NCBI RefSeq assembly: GCF_000632455.1
Contig: NZ_JFYL01000001.1
Coordinates: 97,694-161,693, forward strand
DNA from: Acinetobacter sp. Ver3
Lineage (GTDB): Bacteria; Pseudomonadota; Gammaproteobacteria; Pseudomonadales; Moraxellaceae
DNA length: 64,000 nucleotides
Direction of reading: 5' to 3'
Position 1 is the first letter of the stretch; every line of letters begins with the position of its first letter. Under the pieces are notes generated by a model, which saw nothing but the letters and a program-made list of their open reading frames with translations, searched no databases and had not been told where the DNA came from. A program made the position numbers and the translations under genes. Below, one piece after another: positions 38,673 to 48,880 of this stretch.

Positions 38673-38880
38673 ATGATGTGATCAATATGCCATAACTGGC
38701 ATTAAGATACTGTCCTGGCTTAATTTCATCTGTTCCATTGGCATGGTGTACCGTTATTTTTTGACTAAATGCATCAAACTCAAAGCGATCATAACTATCT
38801 TGGTGGTGCATCAACCAATAAATCGTATCTATGGCATGATCATCACAAATATAAGTATTTGATTTAAAATCTTTACCCAT
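38671..38880 (-). CDS. Small protein of unknown function (69 aa)
   Basis: Family not recognised. The protein is soluble, acidic and aromatic-rich (DTIYWLMHHQDSYDRFEFDA, a predicted beta-rich end). It ends exactly at the terminator shared with bioB, and its codon use looks normal, which supports it being real. Confidence 0.6.
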   Translation of the reverse strand: MGKDFKSNTYICDDHAIDTIYWLMHHQDSYDRFEFDAFSQKITVHHANGTDEIKPGQYLNASYGILITS

Positions 38881-39076
38881 TTAATTTAAATCCTTTTTCT
38901 AGTCACAATATGATTATATCTCAATTCATTTTATTGAATATCATTTTCTTTATTTAAGATAATATCTAATTTTTTATTAATCCAATATATTATATTTACA
39001 TATCACAATAAATCGATTTCCACACATTTTATAAGCGCTATTATTTTATTTTATTTTAGAATAAAGACTGATTATT

Positions 39077-40396
39077 ATGAGTATTATTAATTTAAAACCT
39101 CAAACTGCATTGCAACACCGCCCTAGCGCACTGACCACACAAATTAATGCTGTATGGGGACAAGGACCATCTTCACGTTATGAAAGCCTCGCCTCGTTAT
39201 TCAGACCTACATTTGAAAAAATCAAAGCTTCGCGATCAGAACGCGAAGAAAAGCGAATTTTAGCTTTTGAACAGATTCAATGGTTAAAAGACATCGGTTT
39301 TACGAGACTTCGCTTACCCAGTTCGCAAGGGGGATTTGATGCAACTATTCCAGAATTATTTAATCTATTAATCGAACTTGCCGAAGCTGATGCAAATTTA
39401 CCGCAGGCACTTCGCGTACATTTTGGCTTTGTGGAAGATTTACTGCTCAGCCGCGACCCACAGTTTAAATCTATATGGCTTCCTAGAGTGGCTCAAGGTC
39501 AAATTATTGGAAGCGCATGGTCTGAAGGTGGAAATGAGTCCATTCATGAATTTAAAACGAGACTTTCCAAAGATGCTGAGGGACGCACGATATTGAATGG
39601 ACAAAAATTTTATACCACAGGAAGCTTGTATGCAGACTGGATTGATGTGGGTATTACTGATTTGTATGGAGAATCAGCCAGTATTCTAATCCCTCGACAT
39701 GCTGAAGGTGTTGAGATTGTGGATGACTGGAATGGTTTTGGTCAAATTCTTACAGCAAGTGGTACTACTAAGTTCACTGATGTTGTTGTGAATCAACAAG
39801 ATGTCATCGGAGACCAACAGCGCTTTAAATATTCAGCAGCATTCTATCAACTGATTCAATTGGCAATTATTTCAGGGCTTACAAGAGCAGCAAGCTATGA
39901 AGTATCAGCTGAGGTTTATAAACGTGAAAGAAATTATACGCATGCCAATGCTTCCTTCGTCCGTAATGATGCTCAAATCCTACAAGTGGTGGGTCAAATT
40001 CGTGGTGTAGCGTACACCACTGCAGCAATTATTGGAAAAAATGCACAGGCTATACAACGTGCTTTTGAAGCTGGGTTGAATGATAATGAACAACTCGAAG
40101 CAGATCAAAATGCCATAGCTGAATTAGAGGTTGCTCAATCTCAAACCATTATCACCACACTTGCATTAAATGCTTCGACCATCATTTTTGATGCTCTAGG
40201 AGCATCAGCCACTGATAAAAACTTAGCTTTAGATCGTTTCTGGCGAAATATTCGTACGCTCGCATCACACAACCCAAGAATTTATAAAGATCGGATTGTC
40301 GGAGATTTTAGCGTAAATGGCACATTACCCCCTTATCAATGGCGTATCGGAAAAGTTGATGAATCAGGGCTTCTGCAAACAGATAAGGCTTCTTGA
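39077..40396 (+). CDS. Acyl-CoA-dehydrogenase-fold flavin monooxygenase, DszC/SfnB-like
   Basis: A 439-residue protein of the acyl-CoA dehydrogenase fold: an N-terminal helical domain (QIQWLKDIGFTRLRLPSSQG), a beta middle (GSAWSEGGNESI, YTTGSLYADWIDV) and a C-terminal bundle (RFWRNIRTLASHNPRIYKDR). The HNP ending and lack of CoA-dehydrogenase glutamate context match the DszC/SfnB group, which oxygenate organosulfur compounds with reduced flavin. Paralogous to the gene at 40558. Likely role in sulfur scavenging. Confidence 0.85.
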   Translation: MSIINLKPQTALQHRPSALTTQINAVWGQGPSSRYESLASLFRPTFEKIKASRSEREEKRILAFEQIQWLKDIGFTRLRLPSSQGGFDATIPELFNLLIELAEADANLPQALRVHFGFVEDLLLSRDPQFKSIWLPRVAQGQIIGSAWSEGGNESIHEFKTRLSKDAEGRTILNGQKFYTTGSLYADWIDVGITDLYGESASILIPRHAEGVEIVDDWNGFGQILTASGTTKFTDVVVNQQDVIGDQQRFKYSAAFYQLIQLAIISGLTRAASYEVSAEVYKRERNYTHANASFVRNDAQILQVVGQIRGVAYTTAAIIGKNAQAIQRAFEAGLNDNEQLEADQNAIAELEVAQSQTIITTLALNASTIIFDALGASATDKNLALDRFWRNIRTLASHNPRIYKDRIVGDFSVNGTLPPYQWRIGKVDESGLLQTDKAS

Positions 40397-40411
40397 GCTC
40401 GCTTTAAATCG

Positions 40412-40442
40412 TTAAGACACTATTCTTTAGTGTCTTTTTTTA
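40412..40442 (+). terminator. Terminator after the first DszC-like gene
   Basis: AAGACACT, a 7-nt loop, then AGTGTCTT and a T run. Confidence 0.8.
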
Positions 40443-40504
40443 GTGTTTTTTAAAGTGATCTATCTAAATCGCTTAGGCTATTAGAGCTCTTATTTACGAA
40501 CCTA

Positions 40505-40530
40505 GTAAAAAGGTCCTTAACAGGACCTTC
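40505..40530 (-). terminator. Terminator for the minus-strand sulfur genes
   Basis: AAGGTCCT, a 4-nt loop, then AGGACCTT, with TTT following on the minus strand. Confidence 0.75.
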
Positions 40531-40557
40531 TTAGCAGCATCATCGAAATTACATCAA

Positions 40558-41820
40558 TTAAGCCACTTGAGCTTTCAAGTGTTTCGCCAAAGGACTATTA
40601 CCAATTTGCCATACAAATGGCAATTCAGTTTGATTCACGACAAAAGCACCCACCACTTTCTCCTTATAAATAATCGGATTATGTGAGGATACGACTCGTG
40701 CATTACGCCAGAAACGATCTAACTGCTTCGATGAAGCGCTGGCTGAAGCACCCAAACTATTGAATAGTTTAGTTGTTAAATCAAGTACAAGATCTGAAAT
40801 GACTACCTGCCCTTGAGCAGATTCTAGTTCCGCAATTTGGTTAATCTCATGATCTTTTTCAGATGAAGCATTAAAGTGACTTAAATATGCATCATCCAGT
40901 GCTGCAGCTGTTTTTAAAGTAATGGCTTGACTGGCAAATGCTTGGGAAGATGCCTTACCAATCACTTGTAGAATCTGAGCATCATCACGGACCAGATCAG
41001 CATTCCCGTGGCTAAAGATTCGAGTACGCTTACGCACTTCCTCACTAAAGGTCTCCACCGCAGAAAATGCGATGCCGGTCAGTGTTGCTAGATGTACAAC
41101 TTGATAAAAAGCTGTTTGATATTTAAAACGCTGATCAAACGGGTAAATATGATCTCGTTCAATCGACACTTGGTTGATTTTTAGCGTCCCGCTTCCAGTG
41201 GTTTTTTGACCAAATCCATCCCAATCATCATGTACTTTAATTCCATTAGCTTTAGTTGAGACCGCTGCAATCACATGCTGATCAGTGGTCTCATCATAGG
41301 CAAAAAGATCAATCCAATCGGCAAAAATAGTACCTGTAGAATAGAACTTTTCTCCTGAAACTTCATATTCGCCTTGTTGATTTTGTTTCACTCGGGTAAT
41401 GACGTCGCCTATCTCAACATTACCGACTTCTGTCCAAGCGTTTCCTGCGATTTCACCATTTACAAATCGCTTAAACCAAAACGCTTGTGATTGATCTTTA
41501 TGGGCCACTAAACGGTCTTCGACAAATGCAAAATGTCCACGTAAAGCTTGCACAATATTTGAATCCGCTGTCGCCAACTCGATTAAGATTTGGAAAAGTT
41601 GCTGTTGGGTAAAACCTGCACCGCAATATTTTTTTGGTACACGTAATGCACCAAAACCGGCATCGTTTAACCATTTAATTTGTTCATGAGGCAAAACACG
41701 ATCGGTTTCTCGTTGAACGACCCCTTCTGCAATCCGCTTAAAAATCGGTCGAAACTTTGCTGCAACCTCTTCATAGTTGGCACCAAGTGAAAGTTCTTCA
41801 TTCTGATTTAATATAGTCAT
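40558..41820 (-). CDS. Acyl-CoA-dehydrogenase-fold flavin monooxygenase, DszC/SfnB-like
   Basis: About 420 residues, clearly paralogous to the 39077 product: compare QIKWLNDAGFGALRVPKKY, GNAWTEVGNVEI, YSTGTIFADWIDLF and RFWRNARVVSSHNPIIYKEK. Probably an FMN-dependent oxygenase for organosulfur compounds. ATG 41820 with GAGAA upstream is the likely start; the open frame to 41868 would overlap the sfnB-like gene. Same operon as that gene (13-bp gap). Confidence 0.85.
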   Translation of the reverse strand: MTILNQNEELSLGANYEEVAAKFRPIFKRIAEGVVQRETDRVLPHEQIKWLNDAGFGALRVPKKYCGAGFTQQQLFQILIELATADSNIVQALRGHFAFVEDRLVAHKDQSQAFWFKRFVNGEIAGNAWTEVGNVEIGDVITRVKQNQQGEYEVSGEKFYSTGTIFADWIDLFAYDETTDQHVIAAVSTKANGIKVHDDWDGFGQKTTGSGTLKINQVSIERDHIYPFDQRFKYQTAFYQVVHLATLTGIAFSAVETFSEEVRKRTRIFSHGNADLVRDDAQILQVIGKASSQAFASQAITLKTAAALDDAYLSHFNASSEKDHEINQIAELESAQGQVVISDLVLDLTTKLFNSLGASASASSKQLDRFWRNARVVSSHNPIIYKEKVVGAFVVNQTELPFVWQIGNSPLAKHLKAQVA

Positions 41821-41833
41821 AATAAATTTCTCA

Positions 41834-43084
41834 TTAGCTCCATGGATGACGTGGTGGTGGGACATCATTTAGAAAATAATTTCCTACAATGTTGTATTTC
41901 CAACGCACGGGATCATGCAAAGTGTGTGTTCTGGCATTGCGCCAATAACGATCTAAATTTAATTCTGATAAGGTCGAACGCGTACCAGAAAGCTCAAATA
42001 ATTTATTCGCTGCTAAAATCGCAATATCAGTCGTCAAGACTTTTGCTTCAGCCACGAGCAATGTTGCTTCATTAATGTGATCTTCGGTCGGTTGTTCAAG
42101 TGCTAAATCAATCGCTAATCCTGCCAAATCCAGAACCGCTTCAGCAGCACGCAGCTTAATTTTCAATTCACCAATATTGGCAATGGTATATGGATCTGAA
42201 CTTGCTTTATCTAAACCTGAATCAATCCATGGACGTGCAAAGTTACGAACGTAATGAATCGTTTCTTGAATCGCACCACGCGCAATCCCAGCATCTACAG
42301 CAGCTTGAATAAATTGAGAAATTGCTCCAGCTGCAGTCGGTCTTACAAAAGCTTGATAAATTGGAACGATAAATTTTGCATCTACTTTAACGTTGTTTAA
42401 TTCGACTGATCCACTGACCGTTGTACGCTGACCAAACCCACTCCAATCATTGATAATTTTTACACCTTCTGTCCCTTGTGGCACGATTGCAGCAAATGGT
42501 TTTCCTTCAGCATCAATCGCAACAACCGGAATGCGGTGTGCCAGTAAAGCTCCAGTCGCAAAGAATTTTTGACCATTCACAATCCCATTGCCAGAAGCAT
42601 CAAATTCGATTTTTGTGGTGAGATCGGCAACCGTCTTAGACCCTTTTTCTGAGAAAGCATTCCCCAAACGCTCTCCACCCAGTACGGCTTTAAAAAAGAA
42701 TTGTTTTTGTTCTTCGGTGGCATCTAAACGGATATGCTCTAGAAACACCCAATGATTTTGTGCGATTTGACCTAGTGATGGATCAGCGCTAGAAATGGTT
42801 TTAACAACTTCAGCGAGAGTCTTGTAGCTCGCTCCTGCACCGCCATATTGCTTTGGAATGTTAATTGCCCAAAGCCCTGATTGAGAGTACTTATTAATTT
42901 CACTCAAAGGTAAACGGCGTTCGTGATCACGAATGGAGGCCTCCTTTGCAAAATCTTCAGCGAGCTGTTGTGCGATTTGAATCGCTTCTTCATCTGTCTT
43001 AATCACATGCGCTGGCTGATGAATTTGGTAGAATTCTTTTGAAATTTCAGCTTCATGCAATTTTATATCTATTTGTGCAGTCAT
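41834..43084 (-). CDS. sfnB: SfnB-type sulfur acquisition oxidoreductase
   Basis: A 416-residue acyl-CoA-dehydrogenase-fold flavoprotein. The order LSEINKYSQSGLWAINIPKQ, YGGAGASYKTLAEVVKTIS, AFSEKGSKTV and the C-terminal NLDRYWRNARTHTLHDPVRW is that of SfnB, which in Pseudomonas belongs to the dimethyl sulfone/sulfate-starvation genes. The sfnR activator and sfnG are not in the window. First gene of a two-gene operon, divergent from the DszA-like monooxygenase. Confidence 0.87.
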   Translation of the reverse strand: MTAQIDIKLHEAEISKEFYQIHQPAHVIKTDEEAIQIAQQLAEDFAKEASIRDHERRLPLSEINKYSQSGLWAINIPKQYGGAGASYKTLAEVVKTISSADPSLGQIAQNHWVFLEHIRLDATEEQKQFFFKAVLGGERLGNAFSEKGSKTVADLTTKIEFDASGNGIVNGQKFFATGALLAHRIPVVAIDAEGKPFAAIVPQGTEGVKIINDWSGFGQRTTVSGSVELNNVKVDAKFIVPIYQAFVRPTAAGAISQFIQAAVDAGIARGAIQETIHYVRNFARPWIDSGLDKASSDPYTIANIGELKIKLRAAEAVLDLAGLAIDLALEQPTEDHINEATLLVAEAKVLTTDIAILAANKLFELSGTRSTLSELNLDRYWRNARTHTLHDPVRWKYNIVGNYFLNDVPPPRHPWS

Positions 43085-43290
43085 TTTATTCTCTTCAAAA
43101 AATTGAATAAAATAAAATTAGCACTAATTATTTTAATTTTTTATACGATTATTTTATTTACTAATCTAATTTCAAACAAAATAAATCATTTATTTTTTTA
43201 TTATGTATATTGCAGTTTTTCTCATTAAATAATAAGTATGATATTTCATATAATAAAAATATAACCATTTAATTATTTTATATTTTAATT
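43085..43290. other. Very A/T-rich divergent promoter region
   Basis: A 206-bp gap between the sfnB-like operon and the flavin monooxygenase. No TGGC/TTGC sigma-54 element and no clear operator seen. Confidence 0.5.
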
Positions 43291-44706
43291 ATGACTAAAC
43301 ATATACGATTTAATGCTTTTGAAATGAATTGCATTGCACATCAGTCTCCAGGCTTATGGCGTCATCCGCTCGATCGCTCTACGGAATATAAAGATTTGGA
43401 ATATTGGACTGATTTAGCAAAAATATTAGAAAAAGGTATTTTTGACGGTATTTTTCTTGCAGATGTTTTGGGTATTTATGATGTGTATCATCAATCGGCT
43501 CAACATGCTTTAAATGGTGCTGTTCAAGTTCCTGTGAATGATCCAATTCAGATTGTTCCAGCAATGGCAGCAGTCACCCAACATTTAGGCTTTGGTGTAA
43601 CCACCTCTATTTCATTCGAACATCCTTATCCCTTCGCACGACGTATGAGCACGTTGGATCATCTCACCAAAGGTCGCGCGGGTTGGAATATTGTGACTTC
43701 ATATCTAGAAAGCGGATCCAAAAACTTAGGTTTAAAAACCCAAGTGAGTCACGACAATCGTTATGATATTGCAGACGAGTATTTGGAAGTTTTATATAAA
43801 CTTTGGGAAGGTTCTTGGGAAAATGATGCGGTACGACGCGACAAAGCCGCTGGTATTTTTGCGGATCACACCAAAGTTCATCCAATCCAACATGAAGGTA
43901 AATATTTTAGCGTGCCAGGTATTCATATCTGTGAACCTTCTCCGCAACGCACACCTGTATTATACCAAGCAGGTGCATCAAAGCGTGGACAGAAATTTGC
44001 AAGTCAAAATGCAGAATGCGTATTTATATCTGCACCAACGAAAGTTGCTGTAAAAAAGTTAGCACAAGGAATTCGCCATAATCTTGTTCAAGAAGGTAAA
44101 GATCCAAACGCTGTTTTAATTTATACGATGCTTGCGATTGTGGTCGATGAAACTGATGAGAAAGCGCAGGCTAAATTTGCAGAGTATCAATCTTACGGAA
44201 GTTATGATGGTGGATTAACACTCGCTTCAGGGTGGTCTGGTGTAGATTTTTCACAATTCAAAGCTACAGACCAGATTGAATATATTCATACCAATGCTAT
44301 TCAATCTATGTTGCAATCTTACGTAGAAGCAGATCCAGACAAAGTTTGGACCATTGAAGAAATTGCAAAATGGACCAGTGTAGGTGGAAATGGACCCGTG
44401 ATTGTCGGCTCACCAAGCACAGTTGCCGATCGTCTTCAAGAATGGGTGGATGAAACTGGCATTGATGGATTCAATTTGGCTTATATTTTGGCACATCAAT
44501 CTTTTGAAGACGTGGTCGAATACGTCATTCCTGAGTTACAACGTCGCGGTGTTTATCCTACAGAATATACCAAGGGGACACTGAGAGAAAAGTTGTTTGG
44601 TCATGGACCATTACTTCCCGATGATCATCGTGGTGCTCAATACCGTAAGTCATCAACGAATGGGCTGCACACCACAACCAAAAACGCAACACTTGAATCT
44701 GTGTAG
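43291..44706 (+). CDS. FMN-dependent monooxygenase, NtaA/SnaA/DszA family
   Basis: A 471-residue flavin-dependent oxygenase of the bacterial luciferase fold. It opens with FNAFEMNCIAHQSPGLWRHP, and has GIFLADVLGIYDVY, SFEHPYPFARRMSTLDHLT and RAGWNIVTSYLESGSKNLG, typical of the DszA/DmoA/NtaA group. Such enzymes need reduced FMN from a separate reductase, which is not in the window. With the SfnB/DszC-like genes on either side, oxidation of a sulfone or sulfide is likely; the exact substrate is open. Confidence 0.9.
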   Translation: MTKHIRFNAFEMNCIAHQSPGLWRHPLDRSTEYKDLEYWTDLAKILEKGIFDGIFLADVLGIYDVYHQSAQHALNGAVQVPVNDPIQIVPAMAAVTQHLGFGVTTSISFEHPYPFARRMSTLDHLTKGRAGWNIVTSYLESGSKNLGLKTQVSHDNRYDIADEYLEVLYKLWEGSWENDAVRRDKAAGIFADHTKVHPIQHEGKYFSVPGIHICEPSPQRTPVLYQAGASKRGQKFASQNAECVFISAPTKVAVKKLAQGIRHNLVQEGKDPNAVLIYTMLAIVVDETDEKAQAKFAEYQSYGSYDGGLTLASGWSGVDFSQFKATDQIEYIHTNAIQSMLQSYVEADPDKVWTIEEIAKWTSVGGNGPVIVGSPSTVADRLQEWVDETGIDGFNLAYILAHQSFEDVVEYVIPELQRRGVYPTEYTKGTLREKLFGHGPLLPDDHRGAQYRKSSTNGLHTTTKNATLESV

Positions 44707-44729
44707 ATCCATTTAAATTCTCTAAATCT

Positions 44730-44758
44730 AAAAAAAGCCCCTTTCGGGGGCTTTTTTA
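44730..44758. terminator. Terminator between the monooxygenase and czcD
   Basis: AAAAAGCCCC, a 4-nt loop, then GGGGGCTTTTTT, bidirectional between converging genes. Confidence 0.9.
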
Positions 44759-45661
44759 ATGCTGATGTTCTAGTTCATGGTGATATGCATCATCTTCTAT
44801 CTGCAAGGTCATTTCAGTAATATGATGATCATGACTTAACATTTCAAAAGCTTGTTGATGTAAACGTTTAGGATCGACATTCGGTGCAACCAAATGAACT
44901 GTGAGCATGACTTTTTTGGATGTGATCGCCCAAACTTTGAGTTGGTGAATATCCGTGACTCCTTCAAGCGATAATAAATCTGCACGGAGCTTTTCAATAT
45001 CAATTTCATCAGGCACACCTTCGAGCAGGATGTTGACACTTTGCTTGGCGAGAATCCAAGCACGGGGTAAAACCCAAAACCCAATGAGGACTGCAATAAT
45101 CGTGTCAACGAGTACCCAACCTGTAAAATAAATAATCACAGCGCCGATGATCACACCCACAGAACCAAGTGCATCACTTAATACTTCTAGATATGCCCCT
45201 TTGATATTGAGGCTGTCCTGACTACTTGAGAAAAGAATCTTCATCGAAATTAAATTAATGATTAAGCCAATGACGGCAACAATCATCATTCCAACACTTT
45301 GAATTTCAGGCGGATTACTTAATCGATGAATCGCTTCTACCAAAATATAAATTGCAACGATAAATAACATCACCGCATTAAATAGAGCTGCCAAAATTTC
45401 AAACCGTTGATATCCAAAAGTTCTCTTGTTGTCTGCAGGTTTTTGACCAATCTTAATTGCAACCAACGCGATGGCTAAAGCGGCAGCATCAGTAAACATA
45501 TGTGCAGCATCAGACAATAAAGCTAAACTTTGGGTAAGGAATGCTGCAACGACCTCAACAATTAGAAAGGTCGTGGTTAAAGCGAGTGCAAAAGTCAGTT
45601 TCTTTGCGTTGCCTTTACTGACTTCCACATGACTGTGATCATGATTATGCGAACTACCCAT
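44756..45661 (-). CDS. czcD: Cation diffusion facilitator (zinc/cadmium/cobalt efflux)
   Basis: A 301-residue inner-membrane exporter with six hydrophobic segments. The metal site is in LALLSDAAHMFTDAAALAIA (HxxxD) and the second in AYLEVLSDALGSVGVI (DxxxD-type). His-rich stretches at both ends (HNHDHSHVEV and HHELEHQH) and a C-terminal cytoplasmic dimer domain are typical of CzcD/ZitB. It lies 75 bp downstream of czcA and is probably part of the czc regulon. Confidence 0.94.
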   Translation of the reverse strand: MGSSHNHDHSHVEVSKGNAKKLTFALALTTTFLIVEVVAAFLTQSLALLSDAAHMFTDAAALAIALVAIKIGQKPADNKRTFGYQRFEILAALFNAVMLFIVAIYILVEAIHRLSNPPEIQSVGMMIVAVIGLIINLISMKILFSSSQDSLNIKGAYLEVLSDALGSVGVIIGAVIIYFTGWVLVDTIIAVLIGFWVLPRAWILAKQSVNILLEGVPDEIDIEKLRADLLSLEGVTDIHQLKVWAITSKKVMLTVHLVAPNVDPKRLHQQAFEMLSHDHHITEMTLQIEDDAYHHELEHQH

Positions 45662-45736
45662 TTTATACTCCTCATCAGAAACCTCACTTAAAATAAAGTG
45701 AGGATCTGATTCATATACATAATGCTATTGTTTAAT

Positions 45737-48700
45737 TTATTGTTCTGCTTTTGCTTGATTCATCCACCTATACAATACAGGTAAAAGTAGTAGCGTCAGT
45801 ATTGTAGACGAAATTATTCCACCGATAACCACTGTCGCAAGCGGTCGCTGTACTTCAGCACCCGTACCCGTAGCGAGGGCCATTGGAACAAATCCTAAAG
45901 ACGCCACAAAAGCCGTCATCAGCACAGGACGTAATCGCAACACTGCACCTTGCCAAATGGCATCTTTTAAACTGTATTCACTTCTTAGCTCCTTAATAAA
46001 GGTCAACATAACCAGTCCATTCAGAACAGCGACACCTGATAAAGCGATAAAACCAATACCGGCAGACATTGAGATAGGAATATCACGTAACCATAAAAAT
46101 AAGACTCCACCCGTGAGAGCAAAGGGTACGCCCGTGAACACCAATAAACTTTCTCTGATATTTTTGAATACAGCCATCAGCAGGATAAAAATCGTAATCA
46201 AAGCCAATGGAATCACGATAGTCATTCTAGCTTTGGCAGATGCCAAATTCTCAAACTGTCCACCATACTCAATCCAATAGCCGCTCGGTAATGCATATGT
46301 CGTGAGGCTAGATTGCAACTCTTGGACAAATGAACCCAGATCTCGCCCTTCAACATTTGCCGTCACAATAATCTTACGCTTGCCATTTTCACGACTCACC
46401 TGATTCATACCATCAATATTTGACACTGTAGCCACATCTGCCAGTCTTACTGTCCCACCATTGGGGAGTTGTATGGGTAATTGTGCAATCCCCATGACTG
46501 TCCGATCTTGATCAGTAAGTCGAATAACAAAATCAAAACGGCGGTCGCCTTGTAGAATTTCACCGACTTGTTGACCACCGATACTTGAAGCGACTAAATT
46601 TTGTATTTCACGAACCGAAAGACCATATTGCGCTGCTAAAGAACGATTTACATCTATATTTAACAAAGGTAAACCTGAAGTCTGTTCTACTTTGACTGCG
46701 GTACTGCCACTGATTTTTTGCACAATCCTGGCAATTTTGGCAGCCTCATCGTTTAACACCTGCATATCATCGCCAAAAATTTTTATACCTATGTCACTGC
46801 GGACTCCAGAAATGAGCTCATTAAAACGCAATTCAATGGGTTGAGAAAATTCACTATTGTTGCCAGGCAAAGTCTCCAAAAAAGCTTCAATACGTGACCT
46901 TAAATCATCTAAGCTTTCTTTGGGATTCGGCCACTCTTGACGAGGTTTCAACATAATGAATCCATCTGAGATATTGGGTGGCATCACATCTGTCGCCACT
47001 TCAGCAGTACCAGTTCGTGCGAAAACATTTTTAATTTCTGGAAAATTTTGAAGCAAAAGTTTCTCAGTCATTTCCTGCATTCTTAACGATTCTTCTAAGC
47101 TGGTACTGGGTGAACGCATTTGTTGAATTGCAAAATCACCTTCGCTTAATTGCGGTGCGAATTCACTTCCTAAACGTGTCGCCAACAACCCTGTTAAAAC
47201 TAAAATACTGACTGCGAGCGTTAACATGACCGTTCGATATAAATAAGTCATATCTAATGCTTTTAGATATTTTTCCTTCATCCATACCATCCAACGCCCT
47301 TCTTTCTCCTTCACTTCACCTGTTACAAATAAGGCTACCGCTGCAGGAACAAAAGTGATGGATAAAATGATCGCAGCAATAAGTGCTAATACTACGGTGA
47401 GTGCCATAGGGTGAAACATTTTTGCTTCAACACCACTCAACGCAAAAATGGGCAAGTACACCACTAAAATAATCGTTTGACCAAAAATTAAAGGACGGCG
47501 TGCTTGACGAGCAGCAAGGAATACTTCTTTGAAGCGCTCTGAACGGGTTAAAGGTCGTTTAAACTGTTCTTGGGCATGAGCTAATCGGCGAATACAGTTT
47601 TCGACAATTACCACCGCGCCATCTACAATAATTCCGAAATCTAGCGCACCTAAACTCATAAGGTTGGCACTAATTTTCTGCTGTGCCATACCTGATAATG
47701 TAAATAACATCGAAAGTGGAATCACGCATGCTGTAATTAAAGCTGCTCGAATATTTCCCAAGAAAATGAATAAAATCACAATCACCAAAATTGCACCTTC
47801 GACTAAGTTCTTTTGAACTGTCTTAATGGCTTTCTCGACTAAGGTGGTACGATCGTAAACAGTTTCTATTTTTACGCCTTGGGGCAGTGTGGTTTGGATT
47901 TCCTGAATTTTTTGATCAACCGCTTGTGCAACGCTACGGCTGTTTTCACCCATCATCATCATGGCGATGCCGAGTACGGTTTCTTCTCCATTATAGGTAG
48001 CTCCACCTGTTCTAAGATCATGTCCAATCGACACTGAAGCAATATCTGAAACACGGACAGGATTTCCATTTAAGGTAACCACCGTTGTATTTTCAATATC
48101 CTGTATCGTATTCAGTGTTCCAGGAACTCGTACTGTCAGTTGTTGACCTCCATCTTCAATAAATCCTGCTCCACGATTTTCATTGTTCTCAGTAAGAACT
48201 TGTTGAAGTTGCGTCAAACTGACTTGTAGTTGTTGCATACGATTCAAGTCTGGCGAAACAACATATGTTTTATTGAATCCTCCAATAGTATTCACCTCTG
48301 CAACGCCTTTTACCCGTTGCAATTGTGGACGCACAATCCAATCTTGAATTTCGCGTAAATCCATTGCTGTGTATGAAGAACCATCAGGTTTTTTAGCCTT
48401 TGGCTCAGCTTTTAGTACCCATTGATAAATTTCACCCAGCCCCGTAGATACTGGAGACATGGTAGGTGCGATATCATCAGGTAATTCGGATTGAACCTCT
48501 TGCACACGCTGATTAATTTGTTGACGTGCCCAGTAAATATCAGTGCTATCTTTGAAGACAATGGTGACCTGAGATAAACCATACCTAGAGATCGAACGGG
48601 TTAATTCAAGATCTGGTATCCCCGCCATGGCATTTTCAATTGGATACGTAATGCGTTGCTCAACTTCGAGCGCAGTAAATCCATTGGCTTGGGTATTAAT

Positions 48701-48880
48701 TTGAACCTGTGTATTGGTAATGTCTGGAACTGCATCAATTGGCAATTTTTGATAACTATAAACTCCAACAGCAATCCAAGCACAGGCAAACAGCATGATC
48801 CAAATCGCATGTTGAATTGAAAACTGAATAATTCGCTCAAATAGCCCTTCAGCCTTCGGCATGTCATGATTAGTGCCCAT
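45737..48880 (-). CDS. czcA: Heavy-metal RND efflux pump CzcA
   Basis: A 1047-residue proton-driven pump of the HME-RND family. The proton-relay segment LDFGIIVDGAVVIVENCIRR holds two Asp and one Glu as in CzcA of Cupriavidus. The N-terminus (LPIDAVPDITNTQVQINTQA) and two large periplasmic loops are typical. It exports cobalt, zinc or cadmium across both membranes with CzcB and CzcC. The start overlaps czcB by 11 bp, showing translational coupling. Confidence 0.95.
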   Translation of the reverse strand: MGTNHDMPKAEGLFERIIQFSIQHAIWIMLFACAWIAVGVYSYQKLPIDAVPDITNTQVQINTQANGFTALEVEQRITYPIENAMAGIPDLELTRSISRYGLSQVTIVFKDSTDIYWARQQINQRVQEVQSELPDDIAPTMSPVSTGLGEIYQWVLKAEPKAKKPDGSSYTAMDLREIQDWIVRPQLQRVKGVAEVNTIGGFNKTYVVSPDLNRMQQLQVSLTQLQQVLTENNENRGAGFIEDGGQQLTVRVPGTLNTIQDIENTTVVTLNGNPVRVSDIASVSIGHDLRTGGATYNGEETVLGIAMMMMGENSRSVAQAVDQKIQEIQTTLPQGVKIETVYDRTTLVEKAIKTVQKNLVEGAILVIVILFIFLGNIRAALITACVIPLSMLFTLSGMAQQKISANLMSLGALDFGIIVDGAVVIVENCIRRLAHAQEQFKRPLTRSERFKEVFLAARQARRPLIFGQTIILVVYLPIFALSGVEAKMFHPMALTVVLALIAAIILSITFVPAAVALFVTGEVKEKEGRWMVWMKEKYLKALDMTYLYRTVMLTLAVSILVLTGLLATRLGSEFAPQLSEGDFAIQQMRSPSTSLEESLRMQEMTEKLLLQNFPEIKNVFARTGTAEVATDVMPPNISDGFIMLKPRQEWPNPKESLDDLRSRIEAFLETLPGNNSEFSQPIELRFNELISGVRSDIGIKIFGDDMQVLNDEAAKIARIVQKISGSTAVKVEQTSGLPLLNIDVNRSLAAQYGLSVREIQNLVASSIGGQQVGEILQGDRRFDFVIRLTDQDRTVMGIAQLPIQLPNGGTVRLADVATVSNIDGMNQVSRENGKRKIIVTANVEGRDLGSFVQELQSSLTTYALPSGYWIEYGGQFENLASAKARMTIVIPLALITIFILLMAVFKNIRESLLVFTGVPFALTGGVLFLWLRDIPISMSAGIGFIALSGVAVLNGLVMLTFIKELRSEYSLKDAIWQGAVLRLRPVLMTAFVASLGFVPMALATGTGAEVQRPLATVVIGGIISSTILTLLLLPVLYRWMNQAKAEQ

